DNA from: Babesia bovis T2Bo
Taxonomy: Eukaryota; Apicomplexa; Aconoidasida; Piroplasmida; Babesiidae
DNA: 64,000 bases
Assembly (NCBI RefSeq): GCF_000165395.2
Contig: NW_026261572.1
Span: 310,001 to 374,000 of the forward strand
Direction of reading: 5' to 3'
Made by a program: the position numbers and the translations under genes. Position 1 is the stretch's first letter. The number at the start of each line of letters is the position of its first letter. This document shows, one piece after another, positions 24,001-32,736 of this stretch. The notes beneath the pieces were generated by a model that was not told the DNA's origin, did no database searches, and saw nothing but the letters and a program-made list of their open reading frames with translations.

Positions 24001-24917
24001 CTCCCTTCTTGTCACCTCCCTGATTCAACCTCTCCAGGTCATAGCCCACGGCCGCCATGAATGAGCCGAGACCCTTATCGACTTGACTCAGCGTGTCATC
24101 CTTCCACCTCTTATCTCCCGTTAGGAACCCCAACTGACTGAGTCCACTCCAGATGAGACATACTGACCCTAGGAAAATACGGGCCAGGAGGTGGACCTTA
24201 GTGGAGTCATTGGATACATCCTTCCAAATAGGTTTATGACCAATTATGGTATTCTCTACCGAGCTTCTCAATGTCGTACCGTAGGATGATATATAACACT
24301 TATTGGTACCAGTACCTTTGCCACACTTCTCACATTCATAACTAGCGCCACCGTTAGTACAACACTGCGCACCAGTACAATCACACTTCCTTCCCATACC
24401 CTTACTTTCTCTAGTACTTTTATCCCCCTTAAGACAACACTTATCATCTTCCTGCCACCCAACCCACTTCTGTAGTCCCAGTGCCAAGTGGTCTATCAGT
24501 GTCTTTATGACCTCGGTGCCACCGGCGCGGGTACTACTGGCAGCACTAGTGCTCCCAGTACTGACCAGTCCCAGGTCCGTGAGCACTGGCTTGACAATAG
24601 TACTTTCCTCTGTTAGGAGCAGGTCGTCCCAGTACCGGTCAGGGTGTGGACCAGGGGACCCCGGGGACCTGGCGTCATACAGTAGGTCCTTCACTGCCTT
24701 GGCCAAGTAGCACAAGCAATCTGTGTGGTCATATAGGTGCTAGTATTAGTGCTATTGACTTACGGGGTCCTTTGTTAGTGCTTGGTTGCGGCTGCGCCGC
24801 CACGTTCTTCTTACCATCCTTACCAGTTACCCTGAGGACCCAGTCAATGGCCTCCTTCAGGTTGGTGGGTGCGTCTGTTAGCTTGTCATAGGGCTTCCAG
24901 GCTGCGGGTGCTGCCAT
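21031..24917 (-). CDS. Variant erythrocyte surface antigen-1, beta-type subunit (ves1-beta-like)
   Basis: Eight exons on the minus strand: 24764-24917, 23908-24720, 23373-23870, 23072-23296, 22731-22973, 22416-22694, 21621-22205 and 21031-21533. Introns are 43, 37, 76, 98, 36, 210 and 87 bp, all consistent with phase 1; 1099 aa, apparently intact. The N-terminus has the family hallmark NLKEAIDWVLRVTGKDG and no signal peptide. Exon 2 contains a Cys/Lys-rich stretch (residues about 145-195). Later exons hold conserved blocks (RTIREILYWLSALPYSEKY; YQLYFLRKQCGV). Near residue 1035 one membrane helix (WIFVLTLAWLVAVLYLAFGA) precedes a short basic tail. VESA1 heterodimers on the infected red cell mediate antigenic variation and endothelial cytoadhesion in B. 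bovis. The many-intron structure matches the beta rather than the alpha type. Confidence 0.92.
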
Positions 24918-25282
24918 TGTGTTACCACCCCTTGTTTCGAGAGTGTCCAGTGAAGGTCAGTGGTAGTCAAGGTCAATGTATCGGGGTGGAATCCTAGGGA
25001 GGTGGAGCGCGCCGTAAAGAGATAGGGGCGCCTTCGGCGCGACAGTATTTTGGAGGCGCGCACTGGGAGTACAAGGATTCCACACTTACAACGGGATCAC
25101 CACCACGATGCTAGTCTGGTGGAATCCCATACAATAGTATGCGCGCCACTGTAACGGACACCGTCGCGCCAAAGGCGCCCCTTCTACACGGGCGCGCTCA
25201 GTATATATAGGATTCCACCCCGATAGCCACTCCACTCCCTCACCACTGTGAGTACTACTGAGTACTCCTAGAAGCATTGACA
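24918..25282. promoter_or_regulatory. Quasi-palindromic bidirectional ves promoter region
   Basis: 365 bp between the two ves start codons. A left arm (24983-25083) and right arm (25119-25221) are imperfect inverted repeats. Both are bounded by the same GGGGTGGAATCCT / AGGATTCCACCCC boxes outside and GGATTCCAC / GTGGAATCC boxes inside, and each carries the same order of GCGCGCC, GGGGCGCC and GGCGCGAC palindromes. The centre (25084-25118) is a 35-bp unique spacer nearly equidistant from both ATGs (about 184 and 182 bp). The layout matches that described for the B. bovis locus of active ves transcription; promoter function is inferred. Confidence 0.75.
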
Positions 25283-28200
25283 ATGGCCCTGAAAAGCACT
25301 TTCACGCCGAAAGCGTCACTAACAGAGGCTTCTACCAACCTGAAGGAGGCCATTGACTGGGTCCTAAGGGTAACTGGTAGGGATGGAAAGGCACTGAGTG
25401 GTGATGGTACGTTACTGTAGACACATAGATTGTATGCGCGCCGTATATAATAGAGGGCGCCAAAGGCGCCCAGTAGTATATAGACTCACCCCTGTACAGA
25501 ATGCATATGTGGCCTGGCGGCAGCAGTGACTGACCTACTGCAGTCAGTACAACTGGAGTACAATGGTGAGTACCTAGTAGTGGAGTAGTGCTATCTAGTA
25601 CCACTACTGGTATACAGTACCTCATGGTGTCCTTTAGGCTATCAAGGCGAAGCTACGGGAAAAGGCCCCCCAAAAGAGAAAGTCAAAGGCCACCTTAATG
25701 AGCTATTCTCCCTGGTACAGGGACTAGGTGGTACCGCAGTGGTCCGGACCTATATAGATCAGTTGGCACAGGTACTCAGTGCACTCGTTGGGTGGAGTAG
25801 GATAGAGAAGTGTTGGGACAGTAAGGGCAAGTGCAAGGTTGGTACCCATGGATATCAACATGGCATTAAAAAGGAATGCGAGTATCTCAAGGATGTGACA
25901 CCGAACGATCCATGCAAGGATTGTGGATGTATGAAATGGAAAGTGGACAATGCGGACAACGAAGGAACACCGCTGGGCAGGAAGTGTACAAGGTGTAGTG
26001 GTAGTGAAGAAGAGGTGAAGAAGCAGCAGGAGTGTAAATGCGATACTGGTGAAGAGGGCTGTGCTGCTGGCCAGGAGTGTAAATGTGCTAAAGCAGGTAA
26101 ATGCTGCAAGTGTTATTGTAAGGATAAGTGTAATAATGGGTGTGCTGGAGAAAAGGCTAAGTGTATCTGTGTTGAAGAGGAGCAAAGCTATAGGTCGGCA
26201 TACCGAGGGAGATACAGGTCTGATTCATACGTAGGAGGAACAATCACTGCATACCGAGAATGTATGTGGAATTCACCGACAAATACTACTTCTCGTCACC
26301 GATGTGCCCAAATTTTACTAGGGTCAGTATGTCTCATCTGGAGCGGACTTACTTATATGTATTGGACAGGAAAGTGGGCCAAGGGTAGTCCCCGCTGGAA
26401 TAACCACATCCTGGACGGCAGTGGTCTAGATGATGGCACACTATCCCAATGGCTACAGGCCCTAGGGTTTCCTAGGGATATGATTAATAATAGTGGTCCT
26501 AGAAATAGGTGGGATGCAGTTATATGGGATGGGTTTAGGGGTATGTTATATTTGGGATTCCCGGATACTGGTGACTGGAAGGACATTAGTGTACATGGCA
26601 ATGACCAACATGATAATACATTCAGACAACCAGCTGGTATGAACTATGCTGGATATATACATACCGTAGACAGGGGTGCATTTTGCAGCAACGCTACCGT
26701 CTTCAAGAAAGCTAATGGCAATGGCGCCACAATTACTGACGAACAGATGCACAAATGTGGTGCCTTGTACAAGCTCTATATTCTATCATGTGCCTATTTC
26801 ACCGGGTTACAGAAAAAGCGTAGTACCCAGAGCAATACTCCTACGACTCCTAGGACAATTCGGGAGATCCTCTACTGGCTAAGTGCACTGCCCTATAGTC
26901 AGGCATACCCAAAGACACTGGAGCATTCCAAGGAAGTATTGAAGAAGGTAGCACCAGAAAAGGATGGTACTAAAACGCTCTCATTCCTTCAAACAGGCCG
27001 TACCCATCCCATTACGGTCCATGAATTCAACCTTTTTGCCCACTTCCAAGCAGTGACTCAGTACTGCCCCCTGGTCCTCATAGGTATCCAGGGTGGATTA
27101 CACAGTCCTAAAGACACTGACAGCACTAAAGAACCTGCCATTCACTCCCTGTATGCCAACACTGAATGCAACTTCACCTACCCAGCAGTGCCCATCCAAG
27201 CATACAACCAGGTGGTACACTACATTAGGGCCCTGTTCTACCAGCTGTACTTCCTTAGGAAGCAATGTGCTGTGAAAGTGACTTGTGGAGGGAAGTGGCG
27301 TGAGTGTAGGTATGGCCAGGGGATTGTCTCTAAGGGGGTAATTAGCTGGATGTGCCTGGGGTGTGACCCCATGGAACATGATAGGAAAAAGAGGGTGGGG
27401 AAAGTGGGTGAGATATCGGATGCACTAGTCAAGAAGGTAGAAGCATCAGGGGGAGACGGGGATGATGGAAAGGAGCTAAAGGATTTACTAGAGAAGATTG
27501 GTGAAGTAGTGGTACAATTGGGTAATGCCCAGGAGGCATTGGAAGGGAAGGCTGAGAGTAAAGTGATAGAGGGGGTGAAGGTGGCACTAACAAAGGCTAA
27601 GACAGAACTAGAGGGGGTAGTAGATGAGAATGCGAATAATGAACTAAAGGAGAAAATAAAGGAGCTGACGAATGGTAGTGGTGGTGGTAAGGGAAATCTG
27701 CTAGGGGAGGTAGAGGGAGCACTAGAGAATGCGAAGAATATTGAAAAGGAAAGAGATTACAGTAATGCCAAGGACAAAATAAGTGCTGCTATCCATAAGG
27801 TACTGGAAGTATTAAAGATATTGACGAAGTTGGCAAAACAATACGAAGAGGAACTGAAAGACAAAATGAAGGGCAACGAACCGACGAACAACAAAATTGA
27901 GCTTATTTCATTCATCAAGGAGCTCAAAGAATTTCTCAATATCATAGACGACATGTTTGACATTGTGGGTAGCACTAGGTGTGTTCACTGCAGAGACCAC
28001 TCCACCAAGTGTGGCAAAGAGCCAGTGTCCAAGTACTGTAACACCTGCCACCAACAATACATGGACGGTACACCATCCCCCCTCCAGGCATTCCTCGAGG
28101 ATCGGTTACCAGGTTTTAGTTGTGATGTAGTACGAGACATAGAGGACCCGGACAAGTACCCACCTGCTGCAGATCACTCCCAACACTGCGGTGGTTCCGG

Positions 28201-29425
28201 CCAGTGCTGCCCATTGCCAATGGGCTTCAGAGGTCAATTCTATAGTGGCAGCATCCGTGATTGTACCGGCCAACGCCTTTATGGCATCCTGTACTTCTTT
28301 AGTAACGAGAACATGATGCAGTCGTGTGTTTATACATTGGTGAGAGTTACAGCAGCTCTCAGTGCTACCACACCACAGGTATTGGGTGATGTCTTTGGGT
28401 TCTTTAGGGGTGGTGTAGGAGAGAAGGAAAGGGGGAAGACACCAGAGGGGAGTGATGGGACTCCATGCAATCACGATGGAAATCCAAGTGGATCTTATGA
28501 GGAGAACAAGACTAAGTACTTTTGCGGCTGGTGCGCCTCCGGATTACGGGAAGAGGTAAAGAAGATAGAGTGGATACCAAAGGGAGGAGACAGTGATAAA
28601 GGAGGGGAGTACAGGAAGACTGTCGGTACGGCATTGATAGAGATTAAGGGAGACAAAGGGGAAGTTGTTGCCTCTTCACAGTCCAATCCTACTACCACCA
28701 CCACTAGTAACCTCTCAACCCTCACTACTCCATTCCTCTCCCCCCTAACCGGTGAACTCTATACCGCAGTGAGTGCCACTTTCGGTGGAACATACCTCTC
28801 ATGGGTACTATATCTATCAGATGCACTTCAATGGGGACTAGAATCACTGGCTAGTGAGTTCAAGGAAATTGAATGCCGGGGCTGTAGAGACTGTGACCCC
28901 AATAAGTGCAAGAAGGGAGCCCATGGTGACAATGGTGACGCACAGTGTAGATGCCAATCAATCGTATCATGTACCGGGGTACTGCCAGTATTGTATAGAC
29001 ATGGGTTCAGCTATGGCAACCCATTCAATCTGGAGGGGTTCAAGCAGGAGAAGAAGGATGAAGGAGATTATAGTATTACAGACAAGCAGGAAGGCAGCAC
29101 TAAGAAGTGTCATCAATTCTTGGACAGTCTCAGTGCAGTGATTGACATGAACAAGCAGGACCAGGAACAACACCCCCTCACCAATCTACTCACCCAGGTC
29201 GGCAAGCTCCAATACGACATACGGCTCCCCTGGATATTTGTGCTGACCCTAGCCTGGCTAGTAGCGGTACTCTACCTTGCCTTTGGTGCCATATGGCCAC
29301 TGGACTGGACACATATGAGGTCACACTGGTTACGGGGTGGTGAACACCAGTGGCAATGTATGTGGTATAAGGTGATGACGGGACGCAAAGGAATGGAACT
29401 GGTAGAGTATTTTGGTAAGACATAG
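25283..29425 (+). CDS. Variant erythrocyte surface antigen-1, alpha-type subunit (ves1-alpha-like)
   Basis: Exons 25283-25406, 25500-25565 and 25638-29425 (introns 93 and 72 bp, phase 1) encode 1325 aa. The N-terminus carries the ves hallmark NLKEAIDWVLRVTGRDG without a signal peptide. Residues about 120-215 form a Cys/Lys-rich domain (clusters such as CKCAKAGKCCKCYCKDKC). Conserved blocks RTIREILYWLSALPYS and YQLYFLRKQCAV follow, then a long Lys/Glu/Leu coiled-coil stretch (about 660-840) and a second Cys-containing region. One membrane helix (residues about 1261-1283) precedes a short cytoplasmic tail ending at TAG 29423. Few introns and one giant exon fit the alpha type. No frameshift seen, so it may be expressible. 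Confidence 0.93.
25407..25499 (+). other. ves intron 1 with GC-rich palindromes
   Basis: The first intron of the alpha-like gene contains GCGCGCC and GGGCGCCAAAGGCGCCC, a 15-17 bp near-perfect palindrome. The same elements occur in the ves intergenic region and in the introns of the beta-like gene, while housekeeping introns lack them. Confidence 0.6.
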
Positions 29426-29840
29426 TGGCGCCTTCGGCGCAACGGTGCTAAATGATATACACTAGTGTCACACACTATATATAGTAGCGCTATAGGTAGT
29501 GATCCTATAATGGGCATTAACAGGGTACACATCTCAGTGTAACCAGTCCATTGACCAGTGCTAATATAGAGTAACTGGGATATCTATGGAAGGCTGGAGT
29601 TAGTCCACTGAGCAGGTAGTGGGCGCCCTTCCATGGTACCACACACATTCAAATTTGCCCAGTGAGTTCCATGACATATTAGTGACTTTACTAGGGTACA
29701 TGCCATTTATGACGTACACAGTACACTGTCATTGCCATTGGGGTTCATAAAATGGCGCCAGGGGCGCAACGGTGCCTCTAGGGGTGGTCATGTGGAGTAA
29801 TTGTAACATAGAAAGCCCATGGGTTCCACCCAGCCTTTGG
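29426..29840. other. ves 3' flank without gene
   Basis: Begins directly after the alpha-like stop codon with the palindrome GGCGCCTTCGGCGC and includes a second GC element near 29752-29776 (GGCGCCAGGGGCGC). Otherwise it has no credible ORF. The 3' processing signals of the ves gene must lie here but are not identifiable by eye. Confidence 0.45.
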
Positions 29841-29996
29841 CACCAATTGACAGGAACAGTGCATTATAGACAAGTGTAGCACCAATTGAAGGAAACATTG
29901 CATTATAGACAGTATGGCACCAATTGATAGGAAACAGTACATTGTAGACAAGTGTAGCAACAATTGAAGGAAACAGTGTTATTATAGTTATGGGTC
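29841..29996 (+). repeat. Degenerate 39-bp tandem repeat, four units
   Basis: Units start at 29841, 29880, 29918 and 29958 (spacings 39, 38 and 40 bp). Each begins with CACCAATTGA or CAACAATTGA, followed by AGGAAACA(G/T) and CATTATAGACA. A short minus ORF through the repeat is a by-product. Confidence 0.8.
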
Positions 29997-30042
29997 TCCA
30001 GGACGGTGTAACGGAAATGTTGTTATGCTGTTGGTATAGCTT

Positions 30043-30372
30043 TAGTCAGATTGTTTAGACGTTTTAGTTGTGATTCCACTGAATCTTGGGCTTAGCTTTG
30101 GGTAATTTACTGCTAAAAGTTTTCTAGAGCTTTTGTCATATACCTTACATGGCGTTAGTACCGCTGTAGTCAGATTGTTTAGACGTTTTAGTTGTGATTC
30201 CACTGAATCTTGGGCTTAGCTTTGGGTAATTTACTGCTAAAAGTTTTCTAGAGCTTTTGTCATATACCTTACATGGCGTTAGTACCGCTGTAGTCAGATT
30301 GTTTATACGTTTTAGTTGTGTCTCCACTGACACTGCGGCTTAGCTTTGGGTAATTCTTTGCTAAAAGTTTCA
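30043..30372 (+). repeat. 124-bp tandem repeat, two exact copies plus diverged partial
   Basis: Copies start at 30043, 30167 and 30291. The first two appear identical over 124 bp. The third matches with substitutions for about 80 bp and then diverges. Sits immediately upstream of the truncated ves fragment. Confidence 0.88.
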
Positions 30373-30416
30373 CAAAAGTTTGGTTGCACTTTTGCTGAAA
30401 GTTTAGTATAAAAGTA

Positions 30417-30833
30417 GTGGCTTTTCGGGGTAGTTATGGTGATGTAGGTCAGAAGAAGTGTCAAAACTTCCTGGAGACCTTGAAGAAAGTAGAAGCGAGC
30501 ACCAAATTCAAAGAGCTCACCACCTCCATCAACCAGCTCATCTACACCACCAGGCTGCCCTGGATCTTTGTACTGACCCTAGCCTGGCTAGTAGCGGTAG
30601 TCTACCTAGCCTTTGGCGCCATATGGCCACTGGACTGGACGCATATGAGGTCACACTGGTTAAGAGGTGGAGAACACCAGTGGCAATGTATGTGGTATAA
30701 GGTGATGACGGGACGCAAAGGAATGGAACTGGTAGAGTATTTTGGTAGGGAAGGGGTGGAAGCAGTGACAAAGGACAATAGTACACTAAGAACTGTCTTG
30801 TTATCTGGAGCAAAGGGTTGGGGTGGTGGATAG
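30417..30833 (+). pseudogene. Truncated ves 3'-end fragment
   Basis: An open frame of 138 codons without an ATG start that corresponds to the last part of VESA1: a KKCQNFLETLKK stretch, then INQLIYTTRLPWIFVLTLAW and the membrane helix, then the juxtamembrane tail. Nucleotides 30672-30747 are identical to 29342-29417 of the intact alpha-like gene over 76 nt. After that the reading continues 28 codons beyond the homologous stop position. No N-terminal ves sequence precedes it; the upstream DNA is the 124-bp repeat. Best explained as a ves relic or conversion donor. Confidence 0.85.
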
Positions 30834-31258
30834 CACCAGTGACCCCTGAGAATATACCATAGGCATACCATTGAAGTGTTTTAGGCAAATAAGTATTACC
30901 GATAATACGGATGTCTATTAGCTGAGCCAATACGCTGCCACACAGGATTCTTACGATACACCTCGATAACCCGTAGCATAATAACTGATATCGCTAATGT
31001 GTATGCAGATTTTATGTGTAATTGATATAGATATAGTAGTAATGTGGTTAGGGTATTGAGAAGTAGTTATCCATTGGCAGTAATAACATTGTTGCATTAA
31101 TAAAACAGAATATTGTGCAATTAAGGATAGAAGGTGGTTTTAAATGGCGTTATATAGTTTGAGGCGATGAGCCAATGTCTGTGGTGTGTGTAGCCAAGTA
31201 CACGACTCACTGCTAAATCCTCTTGTTTAATTACATATTTCATAAAATATTATATACG
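30834..31258. other. AT-rich region without gene
   Basis: Downstream of the ves fragment; short AT-rich ORFs only. Nothing recognised. Confidence 0.4.
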
Positions 31259-31466
31259 ATGCATAAAAGCGTTTATCTAGTGCTATTTCGTGACAACAGG
31301 GCAATAGTTGTTTATAATAATGTAGTTGGCATAAGGGCTATATCGCTTCCAACCGAAAATGAGCTTCCACCTGTAGGGTATGTATACACATATTGTTAAA
31401 TGATGCATAAGTAGACATAGGAGCGTCTGCTCACTCTGTGGCAACGACATTGATGATGGTCAATAA
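31259..31466 (+). CDS. Possible 56-residue protein or degraded gene
   Basis: ATG at 31259 opens 119 nt (VYLVLFRDNRAIVVYNN...). It joins in phase across a 37-bp GTATGT...GTAG intron (31378-31414) to 52 nt ending TAA at 31466, with one CSLC motif. In another frame the second part stays open to 31577 (VNKHAWHRSTFTFYRE...), which would suit a longer ancestral protein broken by a frame change. Evidence is weak; no homology recognised. Confidence 0.28.
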
Positions 31467-32041
31467 ACATGCATGGCACAGATCTACTTTTACCTTCTAC
31501 AGAGAAACTTTAATTAATGGAGCAGACAGGGAGATGGATAAGATGCCTCGTATTTTCACGGAGAATCAAACATTGATACTATAGCATACATAAATAACAC
31601 GCTACCAGACGATAAATGTGTACTAAAGTAGCCCCGTTATTCTATCATACGGCATACTCATTGAATAACGTGGTTAGGGTGCTTTAAGATCTGACATTTA
31701 ACGCCAAATATCTTGTTATTTCGTTTTTTTATTCTTTCAGTTTGGGTAATACCTATAGAGTTTCTTGTTGAACGACCGACGCCACATCGGGAATCATCTG
31801 TCATAGCGTTCAGCCTCATGGAAATTACCGTCTGAAATTCCCTTTAAAATATATATGAACATAATATTCGTTTTGATAAATGCAGCTTAGGCCTCAGCAC
31901 ACTTTGCGTCGTCGTCGTTTTTTGTAATATTCTTAACCCGTTCGTAGGTAAAATAGCAGTTGTAGTTTTCAACATGAGTGTAGAATTTTAAGGGCATTTT
32001 ATATTCGGAAAGAATAGCATGTACCCTTCATGTTGTAGCAA
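31467..32041. other. Intergenic region without clear gene
   Basis: Apart from the second frame open to 31577 noted above, only AT-rich sequence and short ORFs are seen. Confidence 0.4.
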
Positions 32042-32388
32042 CTATGTCTCATAACCTTTACAATTGTTTTGCGCAGTAAAACAATCTAGAGCTTCCATTC
32101 TTTGGAAGCCCTTTAGTATCATTGGGTTGATGTTAGACAGAATCCTCGATTCCGTCATAGCGGTGCTGGCCTTTTGGTAGAGTTGTAATGCCAGAAGCGG
32201 AATGAATAACTTTATTGCAATGCTAGTTGGAGTTACACATTGATTGCATCTGTTAAAATACGTATCCAAAATAAAAAATGATTGGGAAACTGTGTTAAGT
32301 AGCAACGTCACCAACGCAACCTAAGAAGTGACAACTACCAGAAGCACAACCTCATAACAAGAATAAGAAAGTCAGAATCCAACCACAT
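32042..32388 (-). CDS. Possible small secreted or single-pass protein
   Basis: A 10-codon first exon (32359-32388) and a 279-nt second exon (32042-32320) join in phase 0 over a 38-bp intron with a less usual GTTATG donor and CTTAG acceptor; 102 aa. Joining creates one strong hydrophobic leader (FLILVALVTLLLNTVSQS), consistent with a signal peptide interrupted by the intron. The rest contains NRCNQCV and ends EALDCFTAQNNCKGYET. Family unknown. Confidence 0.5.
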
Positions 32389-32736
32389 AGAAAATCCAGT
32401 AATATTTCAACACAATGGCGGTACTGACGATAACTTAGACATTAATCATCACTGACTGCAAATTGAGACAACTGTCTGTTGAACACCATGGTAAATGTGT
32501 CATCTAGATGTGTACTGCCATAATATAAAACAAAAAACATGTTTACAAAAGCACACATAGTTTTTTGTTTACACATTAATTGGTTTGCTGCATGAATGCA
32601 TCATTCCTTGGTGAATACGTCAACAAATTAAAAGTAGCTATCTATGCGTTGTTCTTTCTTTACAAGGTTAATTGCAAATTTAATCTGCTGGAATTCAATT
32701 CTGCATTCGGTTTGGTGTTACTCGTTGACGGGATCA
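32389..32736. other. Divergent intergenic region
   Basis: Lies between the small minus gene and DNA ligase. The + ORF starting at 32580 runs into the ligase first exon in another frame and is not supported. Holds the ligase promoter. Confidence 0.4.

Noticed and set aside
29778..29963. 61-codon minus ORF
   Set aside because: Arises from the 39-bp tandem repeat; sequence simply repeats HLSTMYC-like words.
29841..29996. CRISPR array
   Set aside because: Direct repeats are contiguous and degenerate without unique spacers, and the genome is eukaryotic.
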